Of a stretch of 64,000 nucleotides of DNA, positions 10,219 to 24,246 are shown piece by piece. The position numbers and the translations under genes are program-made. The number at the start of each line of letters is the position of its first letter. The stretch's first letter is position 1. The notes under the pieces were generated by a model that saw only the letters and a program-made list of their open reading frames with translations, had not been told where the DNA came from and did not search any database. Source of the stretch: Streptomyces curacoi (GTDB lineage: Bacteria > Actinomycetota > Actinomycetes > Streptomycetales > Streptomycetaceae); contig NZ_KQ947988.1 in NCBI RefSeq assembly GCF_001513975.1, positions 62,001 to 126,000 on the forward strand, given 5' to 3'.

Positions 10219-11211
10219 TCAGACCGACCTCTCTTCGCGCGCGGGCGGTTGGTCCCCGCTGCCGTCCAGCTCGGGCGCGTCGGCCAGCAGTTCGTCCAGG
10301 GCGCGCATCTCGGCCTCGTCGAGGTCGAGGTCCACGGCCCGGACGCTGTCCTCCAGGTGCTCGGGAAGCTGGGCGCCGATGACCGGGATGACTCCGGAGG
10401 GGTGGGCCAGCACCCAGGCAAGCGCGAGCTGGGCGACACTGTGCCCGCGTTCGGCGGCGAACTCCTGCAGCCGGTCCACGGCCGCGAGCAGCTTGGCGAA
10501 GCGTTCGCCCTGGAAGGTCGGGGAGTAGGCGCGCCAGTCGTCGGGCGGGAACACCTGGCCGGGACGGAGCGCTCCCGCCAGCACCCCGTGCGCGAGCGCC
10601 GACCACCCCATGACGCCGATCCCGGCAGCGTCACAGTGCGGCAGTACCTGCTTCTCGATGCCGCGGTCGAGCATGTTGAACGGCACCTGGGCGACCTGCG
10701 GGGTGACGACGGAGGAGAATTCGGCCATTTCCTCGACGGTGAAGTTGGAGACGCCCACGTACCGGGCGAGCCCTTCCTCCACGAATCCCGCCAGCGCACC
10801 CGCCGTTTCGGCCAGCGGGACCCTCGGGTCGGGCCAGTGGACCAGGAACACGTCCACGTAGTCGGTCCCCAGCGAGCGCAGGCTGTCGGTCAGGTTGGCG
10901 CGCAGGAAGCCGGCGTCGCTGTTGCGGACCACACCGTCGCCCCGCAGCTCCAGGCCGCCCTTCGTCGAGATGACGATGTCGGAGCGACGGGTGCGCAGCA
11001 GGTCGCCCAGGCCGCGGGCCAGTCCCGCCTCGGCCATGCCCGCGCCATAGGCGTGCGCGGTGTCGAAGAAGTTGACGCCCAGGTCGAACGCGCGCCGGAC
11101 CGCCTCGACGGCCGGCTCGGTCCGGCTGCCCCAGAACCCGCTCAGCGCCCAGGTGCCCAGGCAGACGGAGGAGACCTCGGGGCCTTGCCGTCCCAGCGTG
11201 CGGTACCTCAC
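10219..11211 (-). CDS. aldo/keto reductase
   Basis: 330 aa. The AKR fold starts with YRTLGRQGPEVSSVCLGTW. Catalytic Asp-Tyr are in NFFDTAHAYG, Lys in VISTKGG, and His in FLVHWPDP, so the Asp-Tyr-Lys-His tetrad is intact. It probably reduces a keto-sugar intermediate, as aldo/keto reductases do in several deoxysugar pathways. The GTG start at 11211 overlaps the upstream stop (GTGA) and has AGGAGG four bases upstream. The exact substrate is unknown. Confidence 0.8.
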   Translation of the reverse strand: MRYRTLGRQGPEVSSVCLGTWALSGFWGSRTEPAVEAVRRAFDLGVNFFDTAHAYGAGMAEAGLARGLGDLLRTRRSDIVISTKGGLELRGDGVVRNSDAGFLRANLTDSLRSLGTDYVDVFLVHWPDPRVPLAETAGALAGFVEEGLARYVGVSNFTVEEMAEFSSVVTPQVAQVPFNMLDRGIEKQVLPHCDAAGIGVMGWSALAHGVLAGALRPGQVFPPDDWRAYSPTFQGERFAKLLAAVDRLQEFAAERGHSVAQLALAWVLAHPSGVIPVIGAQLPEHLEDSVRAVDLDLDEAEMRALDELLADAPELDGSGDQPPAREERSV

Positions 11212-11926
11212 GCAGCCTCCTGTTCCCTGCACAGGGTGAGGAAGCAGACGCCGCCCTGGTCGTCGTGCGACCCGGGTACCGGTGTCAGCCCGGCCTCCGC
11301 CGCGAGCTTGCGGACCACGTCGGTGCCGAGCCAGGACATGAATCCCTTGACGGCGACCGGGTGCGCCCCGGGGTAGCTCTTGACGTACTCGTGGAACTGC
11401 GGCCTGGTGACCTCGCCGAAGTCCAGGTAGTTGAAGAGGAATCGGCCGCCGGGCCGCAGCACCCGCCGGATCTCGCGCAGGTAGAGGTAGACCTCGAAGG
11501 CGTTCAGGTGGATGAAGACGTTGAGCGCGAATCCGGCGTCGAAGGAGGCGTCCGGAAGTCCGGCCAGGTAGTCGTTCCGGATGTGGTGGTAGGTGACGTT
11601 GGGGCGGCCCTCACAGGTGGCGCGGGTCTTCTCCAGGAACGACAGGCTGACGTCCGCGCACAGCAGGCTGTTGACCCGGGGCGCCAGCTCACGGGCCATG
11701 ACGCCCTCGCCGCTGCCGATCTCGAACAGATCGGTGTCCGGGTTCAGGGACAGCGCTGCGGCCAACTGGTCGATCCGCTCGGCGCGGTCGCGCAGATACT
11801 CGTCACGGGGCTGATAGCCCGCGAGCCGCACCTGCATTCCCTCGGGGTCGTCCCACTCCCAGACCACGTTGAGTTCCTCGACGCTCCGGGGCATCCGCAC
11901 CCCCTTGCCGGCCGGTGTCTGGCTTG

Positions 11927-11930
<4 letters not shown>
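11208..11930 (-). CDS. class I SAM-dependent methyltransferase
   Basis: 240 aa. LFEIGSGEGVMARELAP is the SAM-binding loop; LREIRRVLRPGGRFLFNYLDF is the conserved post-motif. The N terminus carries an acidic WEWDDPEG segment also seen in sugar methyltransferases. ATG at 11930 overlaps the AviE2 stop (ATGA) and AGGAG precedes it. It should methylate a sugar hydroxyl in the oligosaccharide; the target is unassigned. Confidence 0.78.
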
Positions 11931-12936
<1,006 letters not shown>

Positions 12937-12940
<4 letters not shown>

Positions 12941-14229
12941 GCGCTCCTCCGAGCCTCGGTGGCGTTGTCCACGGCCTCGGCGACGTCCTTTGCCGACAGC
13001 CCGCCGTCCGCCACGAGGCGGGTCAGCAGCCCGGCGACCACGGCGGGCGAAGGTGCCCGCTCGACGCCGTCCCGCAGTTTCTCCGCCGCCCGGCGGTAGC
13101 GGTGGTCGAACAGCACCGCACGCAGCGCCTCCTCGACCTTCTCGGCCGTGGCCTCCAGGCCGGACAGGGTCAGGGTCGCGCCGACGGGGTCGATACGGCG
13201 GCCGCAGATCAGCGTGTCGTAGTTGAGGGCGAGGGACAGCTGCGGAATCCCCGCCACGATGCCGTTCATGTAGCAGTTGGCGCTGCCGTGGTGCACCAGC
13301 AGGTCGCAGTACGGGAGGATGAGCTCCAGCGGGCAGTTGCGCAGCACCCGGACGCCGGCCGGCAGCGCTCCCAGCTCCTCCACCTGTTCCTGCGGCGCCG
13401 TGAGGACCACCTCCGCGCCCTGCCGCACCGCCGCGTCGATGGCATGCCGCAGCGCCGGTACGTCGGCGCCGAAGATGCCCGAGGCCGAGTTGCCCCAGAC
13501 GATGCACACGCGTCTGCCCCGGATCGGCCCCAGCTGCCACGGGTCCGCGCCCTGGGCGCCGTTGTAGGGCACGTAGCGCATGGGCAGCCGCAGCGCGTCG
13601 CCCAGCGGCGGCACCGCCACGTCCGGCGAGGGGTCCACCGCGTACTGGATCCGGTCGCGGCCCCACTCGACGCCGTACTTCTCGAAGCACGACAGCGGGT
13701 CCGCCGAGACCAGGTCGAGCCCCGGCTCGGTCTCCACGGTGCCGATGAACCCGGGCGACACATAGACGCTCGGCACGCCCCGGAGCGCGGCGACCAGTGC
13801 GCCCTCGACGGCCATGATGTCGTGCACCACCAGATCGGGCCGCCAGTGGTCGCCGAAGCTCACCGCGTTGTCATAGCTGCGCTGGACCGCGTCGATCGAC
13901 TTCTTCCAGAAGTCGCGCAGGTCGCCGGCGTCGAAGTCGTTGAGCGACTGCATCGGCTGCCCGGTGAACGGGTGCAGCGGCAGCGGCCGCGGACCGGACT
14001 GCGGCGGTGTGTACATGGCCTGCACATAGAACGCCAGCCGGGCGCTTTCCATCATGTCCGGCGCGTCGAGCACCGGGACCGGCATCAGGCCGGTCGCGGC
14101 GACCCCGCGTTCCTGCGACGGCGGGCACGCCACCCGGATCTCGTGTCCCGCGGCGCGCAGCGCCCAGGCCAGGGGCACCATGCACATGTAATGTCCCGCC
14201 CAGTTCGAGGCGGTGAACATAATCCTCAT
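12937..14229 (-). CDS. glycosyltransferase, GT1 / MGT family
   Basis: 430 aa GT-B enzyme of the macrolide-glycosyltransferase type. N terminus RIMFTASNWAGHYMCMVPLAWAL; C-terminal nucleotide-sugar region LVHHGSANCYMNGIVAGIPQLSL, where HHGSANC replaces the usual HHGGxGT. It is expected to use a dTDP-deoxysugar such as olivose or evalose. ATG at 14229 has AGGGAG ten bases upstream. It is separated by 57 bases from the dioxygenase upstream and fused by GTGA to aviE2 downstream. Confidence 0.85.
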
Positions 14230-14286
14230 CCGAAAGACTCCCTGACCTGCCGTTCGATGTCTGCCTGGCGCTCGGCGGCGCAGCGC

Positions 14287-14958
14287 TCAGGGCGCCGGCG
14301 GTGCGGCCGGGTCGGCGTACTCGATGACGATGGTCCGCCGCCAACTGCCGTTGGCGTTCGGGCCCGAACCGTGGACGAGCCGGACGTCGTGCACCACCAC
14401 GTCGCCCTGGCTGACCGGGACCGGAACCACGGGTCCGGCCGCGCGCACCTTCGCCACCTCGGCGTCGTCGGGGAGCAGGTGCGATCCCGGAACCGCCTCC
14501 AGGCATCCGTTGTGCGGTCCGGCGTCATCCAGGCAGATGCTCAGATTGCAGACCGTGCGCGGGCCGACGTTGACGCGGTCGCGGTGCCAGGGCACCTCCG
14601 CGGCCCGGTACGGCTCCTTGAGGACGAGCGCGTAGGCGGTGGGCACGACCGGCCCGTCCACGAACGCGGCGGCGAGCTGCGCCAGTTCCTCGCGGTGCAG
14701 CAGGTCCCGTTCCGGGGCCCAGTCCTGCTTCTCCAGGTTGTGTACGCGGTAGAGGACGGGACGCTCATCGCCCTCGACGGGGAAGTTCCAGTAGTCGTCG
14801 GAGCGCAGGCCCTCGTCGGTGAAGCGGGTGATGAGCCGTTCGGCGCCCGCCTTGAGACGAGCGATCGCGTCCGGGGCGAGAACCGGGCCCGCGTTCGCGA
14901 AGCCGTCCCGTCGGAACCGCTCGATCGCCGCGGCCCGGTCCAGTGTCGCCGTGGTCAT
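14287..14958 (-). CDS. Fe(II)/2-oxoglutarate dioxygenase, PhyH/AviO family
   Basis: 223 aa, shorter than the 314-aa paralogue but complete for the fold. Fe ligands are His125-x-Asp127 (PWHRDRVN) and His196 (RLVHGSGPN); RR at 207-208 should bind 2-oxoglutarate. The HGSGPN distal motif is canonical for PhyH enzymes. Together with the genes at 1-672 and 8545-9489 it makes three AviO-type oxygenases, the number expected for two orthoesters plus a methylenedioxy or hydroxylation step. It precedes the GT1 gene with a 57-base gap. Confidence 0.85.
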   Translation of the reverse strand: MTTATLDRAAAIERFRRDGFANAGPVLAPDAIARLKAGAERLITRFTDEGLRSDDYWNFPVEGDERPVLYRVHNLEKQDWAPERDLLHREELAQLAAAFVDGPVVPTAYALVLKEPYRAAEVPWHRDRVNVGPRTVCNLSICLDDAGPHNGCLEAVPGSHLLPDDAEVAKVRAAGPVVPVPVSQGDVVVHDVRLVHGSGPNANGSWRRTIVIEYADPAAPPAP

Positions 14959-14992
14959 GGATGCGTCCTCCTTTCGCCTCGTCCGGGCAGCG

Positions 14993-15709
14993 TCACGAGC
15001 GGGGCACGCCGGCCTTGCGGCAGGCCGCGACGATGTCGCAGACCTCTGCCGTGGCCCGCTCGTGCAGCACCTCGACGTCGGTGAAGCCCGCCCGCTCCAG
15101 GGCGCGCATCAGCGACGGCCGGTCCAGCCAGCGCACGTCGACGCTGAGGCCGCGGGCCTGGGGCTCGGGGTGGTCTTCGCGGACGGGGTGGACCGCGTAG
15201 CCGTCGAGGTCGGTCATCCCGTCCGAGCTGCCCCAGTAGTGGGTGGAGAGATAGAGGCAGTCGGAGACGGAGCCGATGTCGGCGAGCAGCTCCCAGGGCC
15301 GCTGCACGTGGTAAAGGAGCCCTGCGCAGAGCGTGGCGTCGAAGTGGCCGAGTTCGGCGAACTCCATCGACTCCACGTCGGCGAGCCGGAGTTCCACGTT
15401 GGTGACGCCGTGCACCTCCATGACGAACTCGGCACGGCGCAGGTTCTCTTCGCGGCCCTCCAGGGCGAGGATCTCGACGCCGGGCTGCCCGGACATCGCC
15501 AGGGTGTCCGCGCCCTCCAGCGCGCCGAGCTCCAGGACGCGCTTGGCCCCCGGGAACGCCGCGAAGAACGCGTCGGCCCGCTCCTGGGGCGGCTGGCTCA
15601 GCAGGTAGTCGCGCGTGGAGGCGGTGGCGTACCGGACCCCGTTGTACACAAAGTCGTTCACCCACGGCTCGAGTTCACGTACCCGACGCCGAATCTCAAG
15701 ATCGTTCAC
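14993..15709 (-). CDS. SAM-dependent methyltransferase
   Basis: 238 aa. The SAM loop is VLELGALEGADTLAMSG and the post-motif is FDATLCAGLLYHVQRPWELL. The Rossmann core resembles the Methyltransf_23 / cmoB-like group. Role: probably O-methylation of a sugar or of the orsellinate unit. It lies 34 bases upstream of the dioxygenase and 57 bases downstream of the epimerase, so it is part of the same minus-strand run but not coupled by overlap. Confidence 0.72.
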   Translation of the reverse strand: MNDLEIRRRVRELEPWVNDFVYNGVRYATASTRDYLLSQPPQERADAFFAAFPGAKRVLELGALEGADTLAMSGQPGVEILALEGREENLRRAEFVMEVHGVTNVELRLADVESMEFAELGHFDATLCAGLLYHVQRPWELLADIGSVSDCLYLSTHYWGSSDGMTDLDGYAVHPVREDHPEPQARGLSVDVRWLDRPSLMRALERAGFTDVEVLHERATAEVCDIVAACRKAGVPRS

Positions 15710-15767
15710 TGTTGCCTTACCTCCACTGTCAGGGGCGCTTCCAAGCGAGACAGGCTTGGGCTGGGGA

Positions 15768-16796
15768 TCACCGGTCGGCGGCGCTCAGCCGGTCGGCCAC
15801 ACACTGCGCCCACTCCGGGACGCGCTCTCCGCCGATCTCGATCTCGAAGGAGGAGCGCAGTTCGGCGGGGCCGACGGAGGCGGCCCACGCGGCGGTCCGG
15901 GCGAGCCCGTCCGCCAGCGGGGTGTCCGCCCAGTCGCCGAAGACCTCGCGGGCCTCCTCGGTGGCGGTGTAGGCGACCATCACCTCGTCCCGGGCGGGCA
16001 GGTGCGCGATGGGGTGGCTGGGGACGCCGGCCGCCGCACGCACGGCCTGGGCCAGCTCCAGCACGGTGTTGGTGCGGGACGAGCCGACGTTGAAGGCCCG
16101 GCCCCAGGCCTTCTCCGTCTCGGGGGCGCGCACGATGACGTCCACGATGTCCTTGACGTAGCTGAACGCCCGCACCTGACCGCCGTCGCCGTAGACCGAG
16201 ATCGGCTCACCGCGCAGGATCTGGTTGAAGAAAATGGCAACCGCATTGCGATAGGGGTCGCGCATGTTCTGCCATTCGCCGTACACGTTGTGCATACGGA
16301 ATGCGGTGAAGGGCAGGCCCTGGGTCCGCATCGTCGTTTCCAGCTCGCGCTCGACCGTGAGTTTCGCGTTGCCGTAACTGTCGGCCGGTACCGGGATCGA
16401 CGACTCCCGCATCGGGGTCTCGCCGTGCCCGTACACCGCGACGGAGGACGCGAAACAGAAGAACGAAACGCCGGTTCGCAGCGCCGCGTTGATGAGGTTC
16501 ACGCTGCCCATCACGTTGGTGCCGTAGTTGAGGCTCTTCACCGAGTGGCTGATCGCCTCCGCCGCGAACGCCGCGAAGTGGAAGACGTGGTCGAATCGCT
16601 GCTCGGCGAAGAGCCTGTCGACCAGCTCCACATCGGTCACCGACCCGGTGAACAGCTCCGCGCCCTCGGGGACACGCTCGGCGCTGCCGCCGCTGAGGTC
16701 GTCGAGGACCGATACCCGGTGCCCGCGGCTGATCAGAGCCTCCGCCACGTGCGAGCCGATGAAGCCGGCTCCGCCGGTCACCAGACAGTGCGCCAT
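15768..16796 (-). CDS. NAD-dependent sugar epimerase/dehydratase (extended SDR, GalE-like)
   Basis: 342 aa. Rossmann TGGAGFIGSHVAEAL, catalytic YGNAK (YxxxK), and the AVYGHGE region of GalE/UXS relatives. It probably epimerises or otherwise remodels an NDP-hexose such as galactose or fucose for the oligosaccharide. ATG at 16796 is chosen over an in-frame TTG one codon upstream because AGGAG sits at ideal spacing for the ATG. It resembles the AviQ-type epimerases; the number is not assignable. Confidence 0.8.
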   Translation of the reverse strand: MAHCLVTGGAGFIGSHVAEALISRGHRVSVLDDLSGGSAERVPEGAELFTGSVTDVELVDRLFAEQRFDHVFHFAAFAAEAISHSVKSLNYGTNVMGSVNLINAALRTGVSFFCFASSVAVYGHGETPMRESSIPVPADSYGNAKLTVERELETTMRTQGLPFTAFRMHNVYGEWQNMRDPYRNAVAIFFNQILRGEPISVYGDGGQVRAFSYVKDIVDVIVRAPETEKAWGRAFNVGSSRTNTVLELAQAVRAAAGVPSHPIAHLPARDEVMVAYTATEEAREVFGDWADTPLADGLARTAAWAASVGPAELRSSFEIEIGGERVPEWAQCVADRLSAADR

Positions 16797-16868
16797 CAAA
16801 TCTCCTGGAAAATAACGCGAAACAAAGAATTCGGTCAGCGAAGGGGAAGCCCGCGGGCGGCGTCTCCC

Positions 16869-17924
16869 CTAGTCATGGGTGCTGTCGGCACCGGCCAGAG
16901 CCATACCGTCGGACAGCGCGCGCTCGTTCAACGGCTCCCACCAGTCCCGGTTCTCGGCGTACCAGCGCACGGTGTCGGCGAGGCCTTGCTCGAACGACAC
17001 CCGGGGTGCGTAGCCGAGCGCGCCGAGGCGGGCGTCGCAGAGCGAGTAGCGCCGGTCGTGTCCCTTGCGGTCAGGTACACGCTCGACCCGGTCCCAGCCG
17101 GCACCCAGGGCGTCCAGCAGTTGTTGCGTCAGTTCCAGATTGGTCAGCTCGGCCGAGCCCGCGATGTGGTAGACCTGCCCCGGCAGGCCGCGTTCGGCGA
17201 CCAGCCGGATGCCCCGCACGTGGTCGGACACGTGCACCCAGTCCCGGACGTTGCCGCCATCCCCGTACAGCGGGATGCTGTGGCCGTCCAGCAGCCGGGT
17301 GGTGAACAGCGGAACGACCTTCTCCGGGAACTGATAGGGCCCGTAGTTGTTGCCGCACCGCGTCACGCTCACCGGCAGCCCATGAGTGCGGGCGTAGGCG
17401 AGGGCGACCATGTCGCCGCCCGCCTTGGACGCCGCGTAGGGCGAGTTGGGGGCGATCGGCGCGTCCTCGTCCCAGGAGCCCGTCTCGATGCTGCCGTACA
17501 CCTCGTCGGTGGAGACCTGCACGATCCTGGCCGTGCCGGCCTCCAGGCACACCTGCATGAGTGCCTGGACGCCCTGCACATTGGTACGTATGAACGGCGC
17601 CGCGTCGGCGATCGACCGGTCGACGTGCGACTCGGCCGCGAAGTTGACCACCAGATCGTGGCCGGGGACCACCTCGGCGAGCAGCCGGGCGTCGCAGATG
17701 TCGCCGTGCACGAAGGTGTACCGGCCGGCGACCGGCTCCAGGTTCGCCAGGTTCCCGGCGTAGGTCAGCTTGTCCAGCACGGTCACCCGCGCCGGATCGC
17801 CGTCCCGGACCAGTTCGCGCACGTACTGGGAGCCGATGAAGCCCGCTCCACCGATGACCAGGACGTGCCGTCTCCGTTCCGCACCCGCGCTGCCGTCTCG
17901 CATGTCCCCGTAAGCCGCCTTCAC
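16869..17924 (-). CDS. aviE1: dTDP-glucose 4,6-dehydratase (RmlB type)
   Basis: 351 aa. GGAGFIGSQYVREL, STDEVYGSIE, catalytic YAASK, and NNYGPYQFPEKV, the RmlB substrate signature. It converts dTDP-glucose to dTDP-4-keto-6-deoxyglucose, the branch point for olivose, evalose, fucose and related deoxysugars. It lies directly after the nucleotidyltransferase gene (29-base gap), so the two steps are co-expressed. GTG at 17924 (GGGGGA upstream) is preferred to ATG at 17903. The suffix in the symbol is from memory. Confidence 0.88.
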   Translation of the reverse strand: MKAAYGDMRDGSAGAERRRHVLVIGGAGFIGSQYVRELVRDGDPARVTVLDKLTYAGNLANLEPVAGRYTFVHGDICDARLLAEVVPGHDLVVNFAAESHVDRSIADAAPFIRTNVQGVQALMQVCLEAGTARIVQVSTDEVYGSIETGSWDEDAPIAPNSPYAASKAGGDMVALAYARTHGLPVSVTRCGNNYGPYQFPEKVVPLFTTRLLDGHSIPLYGDGGNVRDWVHVSDHVRGIRLVAERGLPGQVYHIAGSAELTNLELTQQLLDALGAGWDRVERVPDRKGHDRRYSLCDARLGALGYAPRVSFEQGLADTVRWYAENRDWWEPLNERALSDGMALAGADSTHD

Positions 17925-17953
17925 CGTCGCGTCCCCCGCCTCCGGAAGCCTGT

Positions 17954-19021
17954 TCAACCGCCGACCTGGACCCGGCTGTGGTCTCCCAGCACCAGCCGGT
18001 GCGCGGTCGACGTCCGGGGGGCGGCGTTCACCTCGGTCTCCCGGCCGATCACCGAGTCCTCGACACGGGCGACTCCCTCGATCGAAGCGCCACGCAGAAC
18101 GATCGAGTACTGGATCTCGCTGTGCGCGACCCGGCAGTTGCCCTCGATGGAGGTGAAGGGACCGAGGTAGGAGTCCTGCACCACCGTGTCCGGGCCGATG
18201 ACGGCGGGACCGACGATGCGGGAGCCGGAGATCTTCGCCCCCGCCTCCACCACGACTCGGCCCACCAGTTCGCTGGCCTCGTCCACCTCGCCGTCGATGC
18301 GGGTCTCCAGGGACTCCAGCAGGTGCCGGTTCATCTCCAGGACGTCGGTGACGCTCGCGACGTCCTTCCAGTACCGGTCGATCACCGTGGAGCCGACCTC
18401 GTGCCCGTGGTCGGCCAGCCACTGCAGGGCGTCGGTGATCTCCAGCTCGTTCCGCCAGGAGGGCCGGATGCCGGCCACGGCCTCGTGCACGGCCGAGCTG
18501 AAGGCGTACACGCCGACGATCGCCAGGTCGCTCCTGGGGTCCTGGGGCTTCTCCACGACCGCGGTCACCCGGCCGTTCTCGTCCAGTTCGGCCACGCCGA
18601 ACCTGCGCGGGTCGGCGACCCGGGCGAGCATGACCTGCGCGGCGGGCTTGTCGCGGCGGAAGTCCGCCACGAAGTCGACGATGCCGTCCACGACGTAGTT
18701 GTCGCCCAGGTACATGACGAAGTCGTCGTCGCCGAGGAAGTCACGGGACACGAGCACGGCGTCGGCCAGCCCGCGCGGGGCGTCCTGCTGGATGTAGGTG
18801 ACGTCCAGGCCGAACTCCGCGCCGTCTCCCACGGAAGCCTGGATCTCCGCCGCGGTCGCCCCGACGACAATCCCGACCTCCGATATTCCGGCCTCCTTGA
18901 TGGAATCCAGTACATAGGAGAGAACAGTTCTATTGGCCACCGGGACCAGTTGTTTGGCCTGGGTATGCGTTATCGGCCGCAGCCTCGAGCCAACCCCGCC
19001 CACCAATATGAGCGCCTTCAT
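17954..19021 (-). CDS. aviD: glucose-1-phosphate thymidylyltransferase (long RmlA type)
   Basis: 355 aa, the length of the StrD class, longer than the short RmlA form of about 290 aa. Nucleotidyltransferase motif LVGGVGSRLRPITHTQAKQ; the C-terminal third has hexapeptide-like repeats (GPAVIGPDTVVQDSYLGP) forming a left-handed helix. It makes dTDP-glucose for RmlB. ATG at 19021 follows AAGGTG. A GTG nine bases upstream is a less likely start. It begins the third minus-strand transcription block, after a 190-base gap below aviM. Confidence 0.9.
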   Translation of the reverse strand: MKALILVGGVGSRLRPITHTQAKQLVPVANRTVLSYVLDSIKEAGISEVGIVVGATAAEIQASVGDGAEFGLDVTYIQQDAPRGLADAVLVSRDFLGDDDFVMYLGDNYVVDGIVDFVADFRRDKPAAQVMLARVADPRRFGVAELDENGRVTAVVEKPQDPRSDLAIVGVYAFSSAVHEAVAGIRPSWRNELEITDALQWLADHGHEVGSTVIDRYWKDVASVTDVLEMNRHLLESLETRIDGEVDEASELVGRVVVEAGAKISGSRIVGPAVIGPDTVVQDSYLGPFTSIEGNCRVAHSEIQYSIVLRGASIEGVARVEDSVIGRETEVNAAPRTSTAHRLVLGDHSRVQVGG

Positions 19022-19210
19022 ATCCCACACCTTGCGGTCAGCGCCGTCAGATCAGGTCGTTTCAAGGGAACTCCAGATGGCATCGAATGTCTCCGCCCAA
19101 CAACGATCGTACTGGCGTGTTTTTCAGGTTTTCCCTAGGTTTCCGGGCCGTCTGGCGCGGCCCTTTCACCCCGCCGTCCCCTACTGCCATGAGTTACGGA
19201 GTCCGTGCGT
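19022..19210 (-). promoter_or_regulatory. candidate promoter region of the aviD block
   Basis: AT-richer gap between aviM and aviD. On the minus strand a TACGAT -10-like hexamer lies at 19106-19111, with GGGAAAACCT about 14 bases further upstream (19126-19135). The same ten bases recur in the aviRa/epimerase gap. A weak 6-bp hairpin (19145-19150 with 19158-19163) may end the aviM transcript. Confidence 0.4.
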
Positions 19211-23061
<3,851 letters not shown>

Positions 23062-23065
<4 letters not shown>

Positions 23066-24096
23066 TCGTCCCAGTCCGGCGATTCGAGAACCTGAAGGAC
23101 GGCGCTGGACACCACCAGGCCCGGGGCCGTGGCGAGTTGCAGGACGTGGTCGCCGGGGGCGAGCTCACCGGTCCGTACGAGGTGTTCCATGGACAGCAGG
23201 TGGTCGCTGGCCCCGCAGTGGCCGATCTCCCGGCCGAATTCCCAGGTCGACCGGGACAGCGGCAGTCCCCAGGCCGCCATGCAGCGCTGCTCGACCACTT
23301 CGCGTGAGTAGTTCATGAAGGAGACGCGGGCGACGTCCGCCATCCCGATGCCGGCCCCGGCCAGGGCGCGCTCGGCCACGTCCGTCATGTGGTCCTGGAT
23401 CTCGGCCATCGCGACGGAGGCGGGGCTGCGGGTGGCGAACTGCTGGCCGATACGGGCGCTGAAGTCGGTGGGACGGCCCCGGGTGATGCTCGGCGGGAAC
23501 AACGGCTCGTCACCGCGGTGCAGCGACTCGATCTCCGGCAGCCCCTTGGAGGCCACCGAGCAGAGCCGGGCGAAGCCGGGCCGCTTGGTCAGCACCAGGG
23601 CGGAGGCGGCGTCGCCGCCGATGAAGCCGGGGCCCATCCGCCACCGGTCGATCAGCGGCGTTCCGTAGTTGTCGGCGGCGACGATCAGCGCGCTCGTGCG
23701 GTTCGGATCGGCCTGCAGGTAGCCGACGGCGAGTTCCAGCGCGCTGAACACGCCGTTGCAGCCCTGCCTGATCTCCAGGGCGAGCATGTCCCCGCCCACC
23801 AGGTGCCGCTGCAGGTACGCCTGGGGCGGCCAGCCGTCCGGGCCCTGGTGCCACGTGCTCGCATACAGCAGCAGATCGAATTCCGTCGGCGATCCGCCCC
23901 ACCTCTTCACCGCCTGTTGCGCCGCCCGCAAGGCCATTTCCGGAGGGGGGACGTCGCCGGCTATGGCGACTCCGCCGAGCTCGTGTGCCTCGGCCTCTTC
24001 GGCCGGATAGAGGCCGCGTTCCACGGCCCATTCGACGCTCACCACGGGCGGTACGAAGACGCCGAGAGCACCGATGTACAGGTCGGCTATGTGCAC
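23062..24096 (-). CDS. aviN: KAS III-like acyltransferase AviN
   Basis: 344 aa thiolase-fold protein. Nucleophile Cys113 is in RQGCNGVFSAL. The FabH His and Asn loops are altered: the HQAN position reads FMNYSRE, and the GN-S loop reads GHCGASD (His293, Asp298). That arrangement fits acyl-O-transferring KAS III relatives rather than condensing enzymes. Proposed role: move the aromatic acyl group from the AviM ACP to a sugar hydroxyl. GTG at 24096 is chosen because GGGAGG lies at proper spacing; a TTG one codon upstream is possible. It heads the aviN-aviM operon. Confidence 0.9.
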
Positions 24097-24160
24097 CAAC
24101 CCACCTCCCTGTTTTCAGGCTTACTGGACCCGGCGCGCACAAATCTGCATTCTGTTGACG

Positions 24161-24166
24161 ATCATA
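24161..24166 (-). promoter_or_regulatory. candidate -10 element of the aviN-aviM operon
   Basis: TATGAT on the minus strand about 65 bases before the aviN start, within the 150-base gap that separates it from the antiporter gene. The flanking decamer ACTATGATCG also occurs upstream of aviRa. No clear -35 is visible. Confidence 0.35.
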
Positions 24167-24246
24167 GTCAGCGTTTTGTCGGTATTCTTGAGGGAATCAC
24201 CTAGACCCGCCCCGGCGTTTCCCGGGCAGAATTCGCCGCGCCCTCG

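Noticed and set aside
14226..14528. 100-aa minus-strand frame between the GT1 and dioxygenase genes
   Set aside because: It overlaps the dioxygenase coding region in another frame and has no recognisable content; the gap is only 57 bases.
16797..16799. TTG start one codon before the epimerase ATG
   Set aside because: The AGGAG site is spaced better for the ATG at 16796.
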